Made by a program: the position numbers and the translations under genes
The notes under the pieces: generated by a model
Seen by the model: only the letters and a program-made list of their open reading frames with translations
What the model was told of the DNA's origin: nothing
The model's database searches: none
Shown here: in pieces, positions 8,758 through 16,638 of the stretch
Numbering within the stretch: position 1 is the first letter of the stretch
How the letters are laid out: each line of letters opens with the position of its first letter
Origin: JAGLWW01 sp964640225
Lineage (GTDB): Archaea > Aenigmatarchaeota > Aenigmatarchaeia > PWEA01 > JAGHBM01
Length of the DNA stretch: 64,000 nucleotides
Reading direction: 5' to 3'
Assembly (NCBI GenBank): GCA_964640225.1
Contig: CAZXFI010000002.1
Span: forward strand, 44,315 to 108,314

Positions 8758-10043
8758 GGCTTGTACCTTTTCGCCGTTCTGGGAAAGGGGATGGCGTCCC
8801 TTATGTGATCCAGCTTGCAAATCCACTGGATTACTCGCTCAGTTCCCAATCCGAACCCGGAGTGGGGAACGCTCCCGTAGCGCCTTGTTTCCAGGTAAAA
8901 ATCATAATCCTTAACGTCTTCCCCTTTGCTTTTTAGGGATTTTTTAAGTTCCTCTGTGTCCAGGTCGCGCTCCGAACCCCCTACTATCTCTATCCCCAGT
9001 TCCGGGCACAGGATGTCATAGCACCTTGCGGTTTTCGGGTTTTCCGGGTCTTTGGGCTTGTAGAAGGCCATTATATCCTTGGGGTAGTGAGTAACAATCA
9101 GGGGTTTTTTGTAGTGGGTCATGAGCTGCTTTTCTTCCAGGGTTCTCAGGTCCTTGCCCCATTTCACGTCTATGCCATCCTTCTTCAGGATTTTCAGGGC
9201 TTCTGTGTACGTTATTCTGGGAAAAGGGGGTTTTATTGTCAGGAGCTCTTTGGGATCCCTTCCCAAAACCTCCAGCTCCTTCTTACATTCCTTGGCGACC
9301 TTAAGGCATACGTGCGAAATCAGGTCCTCGCTAATCTTTATGCAACAGTCCAGATCGCACCAGGCCATTTCCGCCTCAGTCATCCAGAACTCGGTTAGGT
9401 GCCTGCTTGTCCTGCTTTTTTCGGCGCGGAACGTTGGCGCTATCGTGAAGATTTTTTCCAATCCGAACAGGATGGACTCGGCATAAAGCTGCCAAGTCTG
9501 CGAGAGAAAAGCCTTTTCTTTGTAGTATTTGACTTCAAACAGGGTCGGGCCCTCCTCTGCGCCTCCGGGTATTAGTATAGGGGAATGCGTTTCGTAAAAC
9601 CCTTCCCCACGGAAATATTCTCTTATTGCCTCAAAAACCTTTGACCTGACTTTCATTGCATTGGTGATTTTCTGGGATCTTACCCATAGATGGCGCACAT
9701 CCATCAGAAATTCCTCGCTAAGGTCGCGGCCTATGGGGAAAGTTTCTGCAAGGTGCACCACTTCCAATTCCTTGCCGGAGACCTCAAAGCCTCCCGGAGC
9801 CCGCTTGTCTTCCCTGACCTCGCCTTTTATTTTGATCGAGGACTCAATTGTCAAAGACTCGACTTTTTTGAAAACCTCATCCCCGACTTCCTTTTTCTTG
9901 AAAGTGCACTGCACAATGCCGGATGAATCCCTGATTAAGGCGAAAACAACGTCTTTTGAAACCCTGTGCCTGTACACCCAGCCCCTTATATGGGCTTTTT
10001 TGGGCTTCTTTTCAAAGATATCTTCTATCTTGGTGAAGAGCAT
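8754..10043 (-). CDS. asnS: Asparaginyl-tRNA synthetase
   Basis: A 429-residue class IIb synthetase charging tRNA-Asn directly. The N-terminal OB fold (IRGWVYRHRVSKDVVFALIRD) is followed by motif 2 (FRAEKSRTSRHLTEFW) and motif 3 (GFGLGTERVIQW). The HLTEFWMTEAEMAW segment is the AsnRS form, contrasting with HLCEHRGI in the AspRS at 23.2 kb. With both enzymes present, an amidotransferase route to Asn-tRNA need not be the only path. The gene converges with Sua5 and diverges from the permease gene over about 30 bases. Confidence 0.92.
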   Translation of the reverse strand: MLFTKIEDIFEKKPKKAHIRGWVYRHRVSKDVVFALIRDSSGIVQCTFKKKEVGDEVFKKVESLTIESSIKIKGEVREDKRAPGGFEVSGKELEVVHLAETFPIGRDLSEEFLMDVRHLWVRSQKITNAMKVRSKVFEAIREYFRGEGFYETHSPILIPGGAEEGPTLFEVKYYKEKAFLSQTWQLYAESILFGLEKIFTIAPTFRAEKSRTSRHLTEFWMTEAEMAWCDLDCCIKISEDLISHVCLKVAKECKKELEVLGRDPKELLTIKPPFPRITYTEALKILKKDGIDVKWGKDLRTLEEKQLMTHYKKPLIVTHYPKDIMAFYKPKDPENPKTARCYDILCPELGIEIVGGSERDLDTEELKKSLKSKGEDVKDYDFYLETRRYGSVPHSGFGLGTERVIQWICKLDHIRDAIPFPRTAKRYKP

Positions 10044-10075
10044 GCTTATATTTCAGGAGAAATAAATAAAAAACT

Positions 10076-11371
10076 ATGCCGAAACTCAGGAGAGCCTTGG
10101 GGCTTTTTGAAACAAGCATTTACGGCATAGGGGTTATTCTGGGCGCCGGTATTTACGTGCTTATAGGCGAAGCGGCCGCCATTACCGGCAACTCGCTCTG
10201 GGTTTCATTTCTTCTGACTGCACTGATAGCCTCTTTCACGGGTTTCAGCTACGCCGAGCTTTCTTCCATGTATCCCAAGGCCGCCGCCGAGTACGTCTAC
10301 GCGAAAAACGCCTTCAAGAACAGGAGCTTCCCGTTTGTTCTCGGGTGGCTCATAATTTTCACGGGAATATTATCCGGCTCCACTGTTGCCCTGGGCTTTG
10401 GGGGATACCTGCACAGCTTCCTTTCCGGCTTCATCATAGTTCCGGTAATCCCGCTGGCCCTGGCCCTTGTTTTCTTTCTTTCACTGCTGAATTTCTACGG
10501 AATCAAGGAATCGGCGCGATTTAACGTTATTTTAACGTTGATAGAGACATTAGGCCTGATTTTTATAATATTTCTCGGCCTGGGTTACATTGGATCTGTG
10601 GATTACACGGAAATGCCGGCGGGGATGGGGGGAGTTTTCTCGGCCGCGGCCCTCATATTCTTTGCATACCTTGGCTTTGAGGAGATGGCCAACATAGCCG
10701 AGGAGGCAAAAAACGCAAGGAAAACGGTGCCCCTTGCCATACTTATTTCCCTGGTTGTCACGACGATACTTTACATTCTGGTGTCCATATCCGCTGTAAG
10801 CATACTGCCCTGGCAGGAGCTCGGACAGTCCGTTGCCCCGCTTGCGGACGTTGCCGAGGCGGCCATGCCCGGCTCTTCCCCGCTTCTCTACTTTATAGCG
10901 CTTTTCGCCACCCTGAATACGGTGCTAATAATACTTGTGGTTACTTCAAGGATGTTTTACGGGATGGGCAAGGATACAAGAATGCTCCGGTCGCTCTCCA
11001 TTGTTCACAAAAAGAGAAGGACTCCCTGGATTTCGGTTTTTGTCACCATGATTTTCGTAATGGTTTTTACTCTGATAGGAGACATAGGCGTGGTCGCCCT
11101 CATAGCAGACCTGGGCTCTTTTATGATTTTCCTTCTGGTAAACGTCTCACTGATAGTTCTGAGGTACAGGAAGCCTTACACTAAAAGGCCCTTTAAAGTC
11201 CCGCTGAACATAGGAAAGTTTCCAGTTTTGCCTTTTCTGGGAATTATCTCCTGTATGTTCATGATGTTTCATTTTGACTGTTTCACGATTCTTTTTACCG
11301 TTTCAATATTGGCCGCGGGCTTTGTCACTTTCTATTTTTATGATAAAATAACTTCACGTGATTCACTTTAG
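10076..11371 (+). CDS. APC superfamily amino acid permease
   Basis: A 431-residue membrane protein with about 12 hydrophobic segments. The APC signature sits in the first helix (SIYGIGVILGAGIYVLIGEA), followed by the YAELSSMYPKAAAEYVYAK loop and the FFAYLGFEEMANIAEEAKNA segment of helix 6-7. These are the substrate-binding broken helices of LeuT-fold amino acid transporters. The ATG lies 32 bases from the divergent asnS start, too close for a long leader. The exact substrate cannot be inferred. It would import or exchange amino acids across the cytoplasmic membrane. Confidence 0.88.
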   Translation: MPKLRRALGLFETSIYGIGVILGAGIYVLIGEAAAITGNSLWVSFLLTALIASFTGFSYAELSSMYPKAAAEYVYAKNAFKNRSFPFVLGWLIIFTGILSGSTVALGFGGYLHSFLSGFIIVPVIPLALALVFFLSLLNFYGIKESARFNVILTLIETLGLIFIIFLGLGYIGSVDYTEMPAGMGGVFSAAALIFFAYLGFEEMANIAEEAKNARKTVPLAILISLVVTTILYILVSISAVSILPWQELGQSVAPLADVAEAAMPGSSPLLYFIALFATLNTVLIILVVTSRMFYGMGKDTRMLRSLSIVHKKRRTPWISVFVTMIFVMVFTLIGDIGVVALIADLGSFMIFLLVNVSLIVLRYRKPYTKRPFKVPLNIGKFPVLPFLGIISCMFMMFHFDCFTILFTVSILAAGFVTFYFYDKITSRDSL

Positions 11372-11447
11372 AGAGACAGAAAGCGTGACATTTGTATTCT
11401 AAAGCAACGAAAACTTTATAAATAGGGGACTACAAAAGAAATATTGG

Positions 11448-11574
11448 AATCTAGATGTTTGGGCAAATTATCTAGATTTAATAACCAACTTCACACGTTC
11501 ACTTCAAATTTTTGGGCGAATTTGAAGCTAGTGTGACACACACTTTTTGGGCATTTATTAGGGCTAGTTATTAA
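11448..11574 (+). ncRNA. Structured ftsZ leader or independent small RNA with three TTTGGGC elements
   Basis: A TATA-like box (CTTTATAAAT, near 11414-11423) precedes a highly self-complementary stretch. Hairpin A is 11448-11478, a perfect 9-bp stem (AATCTAGAT/ATCTAGATT) with loop GTTTGGGCAAATT. Hairpin B has a 9-bp stem, 11502-11510 with 11519-11527, loop TTTGGGCG, and an outer 6-bp stem TCACAC/GTGTGA (11491-11496 with 11531-11536). A third TTTGGGC lies at 11546-11552. TTAATAAC (11478-11485) can pair with GTTATTAA (11567-11574), closing hairpin B and the third element in a junction. The repeated motif falls in loops. It could be a riboswitch-like ftsZ leader or a separate RNA. Confidence 0.55.
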
Positions 11575-11663
11575 GCTTTTTCTAAAGAAGATAGTGTTTG
11601 CTATCTAAAAAGTATTTCGCTATAAGGAAATATATGTTTTAGTATATAAGAGAGGTGGAGTGG

Positions 11664-12785
11664 ATGGATTCAATGATTCAAAAAGCATTTGAAAAAACTT
11701 TTGAAAAAAATTCTGAGCAGAAATGTCTTAACCAGAGTTTTGACAGCCAGAGGATTGAGGAGGAATTTAATATAGATTTCAGGCAGGCAAGGATTTGCGT
11801 GATAGGCGCCGGGGGTGCGGGAAACAACACGGTGAGCACCCTGACCGACATGGGAATTGAAGGCGCGCAGACAATTGCCGTAAACACGGACGCCAAGCAC
11901 CTGAGCGTCACTAAATCAGGAAAAAAACTTCTTATAGGCAAAGAAACAACAAGAGGCCTCGGCGCGGGAGGATACCCTGGAATAGGCAAGAAAGCCGCCG
12001 AGGAATCAAAGAAGGAAATAAAGGAAATCCTTGAAGGAGTGGATATGATTTTTATAACATGCGGCCTGGGAGGAGGAACAGGTACGGGCTGCGCTCCAGT
12101 GATAGCTGAGATAGCAAAGAGTATGGGAGCAATAGTCATAGGAACGGTTACAATGCCGTTCAAGATGGAGGGAACCAGAATTCACAAGGCCGAGGAGGGC
12201 CTTATGGAGCTCAGGAAGGTCTCGGACACAGTGATAGTGATAGAGAACCAGAAGCTCCTGCAGTACGCGGGAGACCTCCCGCTGAAGCAGGCCTTTGCCG
12301 TAGCCGACGAGCTTATCTCAACCATGATAAAGGGAATAACAGAAACCATAACCCAGCCCTCCCTGGTGAATCTTGACTACGCCGATGTAAAGGCCATAAT
12401 GCACAGCGGAGGGGTTGCCGCAATAGGAGTCGGAGACGCGGATTCCTCCAACAGGGCAAAAGAAGCGATAGAGAAGGCTCTCAAACATCCCTTGCTGGAG
12501 ATGGAGGTAAGCGGCGCGAACGGCGCCATAGTCCAGATAATAGGAGGGGATGATCTCAAGCTGGACGAGATAAACACCATAGGAGAAACCGTTTACAAAA
12601 GAATGAACCCGGAAGCGCAGGTCATATGGGGTGCAAGGGTTTTGCCTGAATTTGCAGGCAAGATACACGTGATAACCATAATAACAGGAGTGAAAAGCCC
12701 CTACATACTGGGACCTGTACAAAGGGAGAGCTTGGGCACCGAAAAGAACCCGGTAAACGAGTTGGGAATACCGGTGCTTAACTAA
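11664..12785 (+). CDS. ftsZ: Cell division protein FtsZ
   Basis: A tubulin-family GTPase of about 373 residues that forms the division ring. The N-terminal GAGGAGNNTV loop, the G-box GGGTGTG (within TCGLGGGTGTGCAPV) and the T7 catalytic loop NLDYADVKAIM are intact. An N-terminal extension of about 40 residues precedes the GTPase domain, and the C-terminal end is ELGIPVLN. ATG at 11664 is preferred over GTG at 11655, because GAGGTGG at 11652-11658 is then a properly spaced ribosome-binding site. SepF, the archaeal membrane anchor of FtsZ, is encoded at 37.6 kb. Confidence 0.95.
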   Translation: MDSMIQKAFEKTFEKNSEQKCLNQSFDSQRIEEEFNIDFRQARICVIGAGGAGNNTVSTLTDMGIEGAQTIAVNTDAKHLSVTKSGKKLLIGKETTRGLGAGGYPGIGKKAAEESKKEIKEILEGVDMIFITCGLGGGTGTGCAPVIAEIAKSMGAIVIGTVTMPFKMEGTRIHKAEEGLMELRKVSDTVIVIENQKLLQYAGDLPLKQAFAVADELISTMIKGITETITQPSLVNLDYADVKAIMHSGGVAAIGVGDADSSNRAKEAIEKALKHPLLEMEVSGANGAIVQIIGGDDLKLDEINTIGETVYKRMNPEAQVIWGARVLPEFAGKIHVITIITGVKSPYILGPVQRESLGTEKNPVNELGIPVLN

Positions 12786-12859
12786 ATCAAAGTCATTCGA
12801 TGATGTTGGAACGAGAGTTCCAAGAGCCGAATGCAACCAAAATCAAAGTCATTCGATGA
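12784..12859 (+). repeat. Direct repeat of 20 bases around a GAGA-loop hairpin
   Basis: The 20-mer AAATCAAAGTCATTCGATGA occurs at 12784-12803, overlapping the ftsZ stop codon, and again at 12840-12859, a period of 56. A third copy lies beyond the gap at 12995-13014 as part of the 55-base duplication. Between the first two copies is a perfect hairpin with a GNRA-type loop, TTGGAAC-GAGA-GTTCCAA, at about 12806-12823. It may be a tandem duplication in the ftsZ 3' region or part of a small RNA. Confidence 0.6.
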
Positions 12860-13039
12860 CACACCCCCACACACTGGGAAGGGCNNNNNNNNNNNNNNNN
12901 NNNNNNNNNNNNNNNNNNNNNNNNNNNNNNNNNNNNNNNNNNNNNNNNNNNNNNNNNNNNNNNNNNNNNNNNNNNNNNNNNNNNAATGCAACCAAAATCA
13001 AAGTCATTCGATGACACACCCCCACACACTGGGAAGGGC
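12830..13039. repeat. 55-base exact duplication flanking a scaffold gap
   Basis: Bases 12830-12884 and 12985-13039 are identical over 55 bases and directly abut the N run on either side. An exact overlap of this length at both contig ends is what a de Bruijn assembler leaves when two contigs share a k-mer-sized overlap and a scaffolder joins them without merging. The true sequence may hold one copy, or a longer tandem array collapsed by the assembler. Confidence 0.8.
12885..12984. other. Assembly gap of 100 N
   Basis: Exactly 100 unknown bases, the conventional placeholder for a gap of unknown size. Both edges carry the same 55 bases, so the gap may be spurious. Confidence 0.98.
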
Positions 13040-13075
13040 GGGCAAGTGTTACCACTCTACCGCCCTTTCCTTTTT
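13031..13075 (+). terminator. Strong hairpin terminator followed by T tract
   Basis: An 11-bp stem with one G-U pair joins GGGAAGGGCGG (13031-13041) to CCGCCCTTTCC (13060-13070). An inner AGTG/CACT helix with loop TTAC lies inside, and TTTTT follows at 13071-13075. It reads rightward and probably ends the ftsZ transcript or a small RNA downstream of it. Confidence 0.65.
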
Positions 13076-13089
13076 ACCCCCTGATTAGT

Positions 13090-13176
13090 ATGTTCGGAAA
13101 AATAAGAGAAAAAATAACGGAAAGAACCCTTGTAGTTTCAGGAGCCCTTGTCTTGTTCTTGGCCATTGTGCTTTAA
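13090..13176 (+). CDS. Possible 28-residue membrane microprotein
   Basis: ATG to TAA gives 28 residues: an amphipathic basic start (MFGKIREKITERTLV) and a hydrophobic helix (SGALVLFLAIVL) at the C-terminus. It lies just past the ftsZ-region terminator and stops four bases before the convergent exported-protein gene. Archaeal ftsZ is often followed by secE, but this peptide is much shorter than SecE and no SecE motif was seen. No clear ribosome-binding site precedes it. It is a weak candidate. Confidence 0.35.
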   Translation: MFGKIREKITERTLVVSGALVLFLAIVL

Positions 13177-13180
13177 TCCT

Positions 13181-13828
13181 TTAACAAACCACTATGCAGT
13201 TGCTGAATACCTGGCCTTTTTTCCCAATCTGGTCCTTAACGGTTTGTAGTTCTTCATAAGTCTGCGTTTCAGACTTCATTTCCCTTGCCCAGGAAACCAC
13301 GTAGCTCCCGGCAAAGTATATTATCACCAGTATGATTGCTAAAACCGCTAAAGTGGCTATTATTCCGGCCATAAAGGGTCCTGCGGCCACGATTTTTCCG
13401 GTCCATGTGGGAACAATGAGAGCCTGCGTCTGGTAAATACCGTGCTGCCTTCCCATGTCGTTTTCATACTCGTAGAAAAAAATGGCTTTTTCCCCGCTAT
13501 CTTCCGTGTATATGTCCCAGGTGCTGCACCTTACGTACTGGTAATCCAGAGTCTCTATGGACCTGCAAAGGCCGTCTTCGGACCTGCAGACCACCTTATT
13601 CTCGTCATAGTAGTCCTTTACTACCCAGCATTCCTTTACCAGGTCCGATATTATCGTGAAATTGTAGGGTTCCTTGAAGTTCTGGTACAGGTTTATGTAT
13701 GCTGTCTCTTCCTCTTCCACTTCGGCGTTTTCCCACTGGAATACAACCTCGGGACCTGCCTTTACGCTTGCCACAAATGACAGAAACAGAAAAGCCCCAA
13801 AAGTCAGTGCCAAAAGCTTCTTGTTCAT
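13181..13828 (-). CDS. Exported protein with C-terminal membrane helix
   Basis: A 215-residue protein starting at ATG 13828, behind GGGGGTGTG as ribosome-binding site. An upstream in-frame start would place the signal peptide internally. A signal peptide (LLALTFGAFLFLSFVASVKA) leads into an ectodomain with several cysteines (CWVV, VVCRSEDGLCRS, RCSTW) that could form disulfides. A transmembrane helix follows (GIIATLAVLAIILVIIYFAG), then a cytoplasmic tail ending in CIVVC. Its function is not recognised. Confidence 0.75.
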   Translation of the reverse strand: MNKKLLALTFGAFLFLSFVASVKAGPEVVFQWENAEVEEEETAYINLYQNFKEPYNFTIISDLVKECWVVKDYYDENKVVCRSEDGLCRSIETLDYQYVRCSTWDIYTEDSGEKAIFFYEYENDMGRQHGIYQTQALIVPTWTGKIVAAGPFMAGIIATLAVLAIILVIIYFAGSYVVSWAREMKSETQTYEELQTVKDQIGKKGQVFSNCIVVC

Positions 13829-13901
13829 TATCACACCCCCTAAAGAATAAGAGAGGCTTAAAGATTTATATGAGGAAATTGTCACTGGAAAATAGGTAAA
13901 A

Positions 13902-14336
13902 TCAGTCCGTTATCAGGTAGCCGATTGTAATCGGCTCGTACCGGGTGTCGGCGCAAGTCAAATTTATGTCTATCTTGTCCACGAGCACTATTCTGGAATA
14001 TTTCTTCAGCTTCGCAAAATCCATCGTGGGAAAAGAGTCAAAATAACCCTCCAGATCCTTTCTGAAAAAACAAAGGTTGTCGCAAATCATAAGGTTGCAC
14101 TTGGCGTGGCTCTTTCTTTTCTTGAAGATGTTCTCCCTGCTTCTCCTGTTCACGATGTCTATGTCGTTGTTTATCTCTTCTTTATCCCCCCTCCTGTAGT
14201 CCTTAAGTGTCAAAACCTCAAAATTCCTGTAGAACGCATCAAGCTCTTCCCTGTACCTCTCAAAGCCTTTATAATGCTGGTAACCCTTCCTTATTTCCAT
14301 ATCCAGCAGTTCCTTAGGTATTGCCTCTACCTTCAT
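13902..14336 (-). CDS. Hypothetical protein, 144 residues
   Basis: A soluble, charged protein with a helical first half (KELLDMEIRKGYQHYKGFERYREELDAF, read in two pieces) and a cysteine pair region (KCNLMICDNLCFF). It ends just before the exported-protein gene on the same strand. No family was recognised. Codon use and ordinary composition favour a real gene. There is no competing frame of equal quality. Confidence 0.6.
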   Translation of the reverse strand: MKVEAIPKELLDMEIRKGYQHYKGFERYREELDAFYRNFEVLTLKDYRRGDKEEINNDIDIVNRRSRENIFKKRKSHAKCNLMICDNLCFFRKDLEGYFDSFPTMDFAKLKKYSRIVLVDKIDINLTCADTRYEPITIGYLITD

Positions 14337-14362
14337 TAAAAATAATTAGGTCCGAAAAAGAT

Positions 14363-14647
14363 TTATACTTCTGGAAAAACGGCCCTCACTCTCACGTACT
14401 TGCCGGTCTTGGCCGCCATAACAAGCAGATGTTTCACCCTAAATGGAGACTTCGCGAAGCCGTTTTTCACGGGAATTTCCCTCATTTCTATCCTGAACCT
14501 CTCGGCAAGGTTGAAGAATACCACTTCCCTCGCATCAGTCCGTGCTTTCCGGTTTTCGTATTTCAAAACAGGCCTTTTGCGGAAAAAACCCAGAAATGAC
14601 AGAAAAGTGTAGCAATTCACGTAAATCCAGGGGATGTAACCGTTCAT
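14363..14647 (-). CDS. Hypothetical protein, possible glycosyltransferase C-terminal remnant
   Basis: A 94-residue basic protein. The segment AREVVFFNLAERFRIEMREI followed by PVKNGF recalls the C-terminal stretch of GT2 enzymes, where a helix precedes an 'I-EVPV' strand. The catalytic GT-A core is absent, so it would be a relic or an independent small protein. The C-terminal part (VKHLLVMAAKTGKYVRVRAV) looks protein-like. Overlapping plus-strand frames look less plausible. Confidence 0.5.
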   Translation of the reverse strand: MNGYIPWIYVNCYTFLSFLGFFRKRPVLKYENRKARTDAREVVFFNLAERFRIEMREIPVKNGFAKSPFRVKHLLVMAAKTGKYVRVRAVFPEV

Positions 14648-14662
14648 CCAAACACTTGGTAA

Positions 14663-14896
14663 TCAGCTTGCGGCGAACTTCTTGATGTGGTTGTCAAACT
14701 CCTTGAATTCCTTGTCAACGGATTTTTTCACCAAAGAACTCAGGTTTGAAATCTTTCCGGTGATTTTTCTGGCATATTCAAGCTTTGCCCTCGCGTCGTC
14801 CGTATTCCCGTTGTTTATGTTGTCTATGGCTCCAGTTATTTCCTGGTTCACTATCTGGACAAGAGTGGTTATCTTGCTGTTCTTTGAACCCAACAT
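14663..14896 (-). CDS. Small helical protein of unknown function
   Basis: A 77-residue, lysine- and asparagine-rich protein predicted by eye to be two or three helices (VNQEITGAIDNINNGNTDDA, then KLEYARKITGKISNL and a final VDKEFKEFDNHIKKF). The pattern resembles archaeal small four-helix or tetratricopeptide-like bundles, but no family is claimed. Its promoter region faces that of the divergent gene at 14979. Confidence 0.65.
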   Translation of the reverse strand: MLGSKNSKITTLVQIVNQEITGAIDNINNGNTDDARAKLEYARKITGKISNLSSLVKKSVDKEFKEFDNHIKKFAAS

Positions 14897-14978
14897 AATC
14901 TTTATTTGAAAATCGTTATATATAAAATTGCCTCTCCGGTTTTTAAGCTTAAATCTTTTTCATCCCAATATTTTTAAC

Positions 14979-15548
14979 ATGTCTTTCTCAAGATGCGATA
15001 ACTTGGGTTTCACAAAAAAGTTGGAAGAAGGCACAACGGTTTATGAAATTGATGAAGGAACAAGCTATGACATAAGCACAGAAGGCATGGAATTAAGCAC
15101 CATAGAAAACATACTGAATGATTTTGAAAACAGCGATTGCGGCAAAATCGCTTTCAAGGGCAGCGACAAAGCCATTAAAAAGATAAAATACGGAATACCT
15201 TTTTTCAGGGACAAGCTGAACAAAGAGGAAAGCAACTTTGAGGGGAATTTCAAAAAAGGCTACCGCCTCAGGATGGGCACGGCCTTCGGGATTTATTCCT
15301 TAATTAGCTACGGGCTTGGATACCACCTTTCGGAAAGCTTTAACATGGATAATCCTTTGCTGGGCTCCGCGATACTGGGCACTTCCTCCGTGGCCTCCAT
15401 GTTAACCTGCTTCGCCCTGGAGAAAAAAGGCGTGAAAAGGAAGAGAAAGAAGCTTGAGAGGCGCATGCTGAACCTGGAGAGACTGGAAACCGAGATAAAC
15501 AGTTCCTCCATTTATGTACAGGAAAGAGAGGTTAGCGGATATGCATGA
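14979..15548 (+). CDS. Membrane protein of unknown function upstream of hypA
   Basis: A 189-residue protein. The start at 14979 leaves about 25 bases to a TTTTTAAGCTTAAAT box, fitting a leaderless transcript. A soluble N-terminal half (TVYEIDEGTSYDIS, then FKGSDKAIKKIKYG) is followed by two hydrophobic helices (GTAFGIYSLISYGLGY and LLGSAILGTSSVASMLTCFA) and a basic coiled tail (KKGVKRKRKKLERRM). Its last codons overlap the ATG of hypA by eight bases, so the genes are coupled. No role in nickel maturation is known for it. Confidence 0.7.
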   Translation: MSFSRCDNLGFTKKLEEGTTVYEIDEGTSYDISTEGMELSTIENILNDFENSDCGKIAFKGSDKAIKKIKYGIPFFRDKLNKEESNFEGNFKKGYRLRMGTAFGIYSLISYGLGYHLSESFNMDNPLLGSAILGTSSVASMLTCFALEKKGVKRKRKKLERRMLNLERLETEINSSSIYVQEREVSGYA

Positions 15549-15933
15549 GTGGGCCCTGGCCGAGGCCGTGGTCTCGTCGGCCGCGAAGTTTTCCCGCGAG
15601 AAGGGAGTCAGGACCAAAGAAATAGTCGTGGCCATAGGAGAGCTCCAGCAGATAGACATGGAAGTGTTTGAATTTGCCATGAAGGAGGTTATGAAGGCCA
15701 TGGGAGAGGACTTCAGGGTGGAATTCAGGAAGCAGAAGGCCGTGTTCAAGTGCAAGGTGTGTAGGAGTGAGTGGGCCTACGAGCCGGAGAAGATGGGCGA
15801 GCAGGAAAGAGAGTGCATACACTTCATACCCGAAGTGATTCATGATTATTCAAAATGCCCTTCGTGCGGAAGCCGCGATTTTGCCATACTAAAGGGAAGG
15901 GGCGTGTGGCTCAATTCAATAAAAGGTGAATGA
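15541..15933 (+). CDS. hypA: Hydrogenase nickel-insertion protein HypA
   Basis: A 130-residue nickel chaperone for NiFe-hydrogenase maturation. The obligatory MHE start, whose His2 binds nickel, sets the start at 15541. The zinc site is C71, C74, C106 and C109 with a long insertion between the pairs, and the IHFIPEVIHDYSKCPSCGS stretch matches the extended zinc loop of Thermococcus HypA. The next gene starts directly after the stop and encodes the Mrp/MinD-type partner known from Thermococcus. No hydrogenase structural gene lies in this window. Confidence 0.9.
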   Translation: MHEWALAEAVVSSAAKFSREKGVRTKEIVVAIGELQQIDMEVFEFAMKEVMKAMGEDFRVEFRKQKAVFKCKVCRSEWAYEPEKMGEQERECIHFIPEVIHDYSKCPSCGSRDFAILKGRGVWLNSIKGE

Positions 15934-16638
15934 ATGGATCCGAGACTGGGAACACTGGACGAACGGCTGCGGGGAATCAGGGTCATAGCAGTCTCCGGAG
16001 GCAAGGGAGGAGTTGGAAAAAGCGTGACCTCCTCCGTGGCGGCTCTGGCGCTTTCCAGCATGGGCTACAAGGTGGGATTGCTTGACATGGATTTTTCCGG
16101 TCCTTCAGACCACATTATCCTGGGGGCAAAGGAGGCGAAACCCAGGGAGGAGCTGGGGGTGGTGCCCCCGGAAATATGCGGGGTGAAGTTCATGTCCATA
16201 GTCTATTATTCCGGGGAAAACCCGTCTCCCCTGAGGGGGGTTGATGTTTCCAACGCCCTGAAAGAGATGCTCTGCATAACGCGGTGGAATAACGTAGACC
16301 TGCTGGTGATAGACATGCCCCCGGGCATGGGAGAGGCCGTCCTGGATTCAATCGCTCTTATGAAGAACATAGAGTTTCTAGTGGTCACGACTCCTTCCAT
16401 GGTTTCAGTTTCCACCGTAAAAAAATTTTTAAAGATGCTGGAAGAGGCCCGGATACCTGTTCTCGGGGTGGTGGAGAACATGAAGATTGAGAAATCCTCC
16501 GGGAAGGAATTCGGGGAGAGCTTCCTGGGAACCGTGAAGTTTGACATGGACCTTGAAAGCACGCTGGGCAACCCGGACAGGCTCATGAAAACCAGGTTCT
16601 CGCGGGAACTCAGGGACGTGCTGAAGAAAAAATTCTAA
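15934..16638 (+). CDS. hypB: Mrp/MinD-type P-loop ATPase, HypB-like partner of HypA
   Basis: A 234-residue SIMIBI-class ATPase with a deviant Walker A (SGGKGGVGKSVTSSVAALAL), a switch region LLDMDFSGPSDH and Walker B VIDMPPGMGE. In Thermococcales the HypB role is filled by an Mrp/MinD ATPase that binds HypA, and direct linkage to hypA here supports the same role. The alternative is an Fe-S carrier (ApbC/Nbp35 type), but the CxxC expected there was not seen near the C-terminus. It converges with deoxyhypusine synthase, overlapping by four bases. Confidence 0.8.
   Translation: MDPRLGTLDERLRGIRVIAVSGGKGGVGKSVTSSVAALALSSMGYKVGLLDMDFSGPSDHIILGAKEAKPREELGVVPPEICGVKFMSIVYYSGENPSPLRGVDVSNALKEMLCITRWNNVDLLVIDMPPGMGEAVLDSIALMKNIEFLVVTTPSMVSVSTVKKFLKMLEEARIPVLGVVENMKIEKSSGKEFGESFLGTVKFDMDLESTLGNPDRLMKTRFSRELRDVLKKKF

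Noticed and set aside
12784..13014. CRISPR-like array made of 20-base repeats at a period of 56
   Set aside because: Only two independent copies exist, the first overlaps the ftsZ stop codon, the third copy is part of an assembly duplication, and the repeats are shorter than usual archaeal CRISPR repeats.
12782..13088. Reading frames running through the N block on both strands
   Set aside because: They depend on unknown bases and duplicated contig ends.
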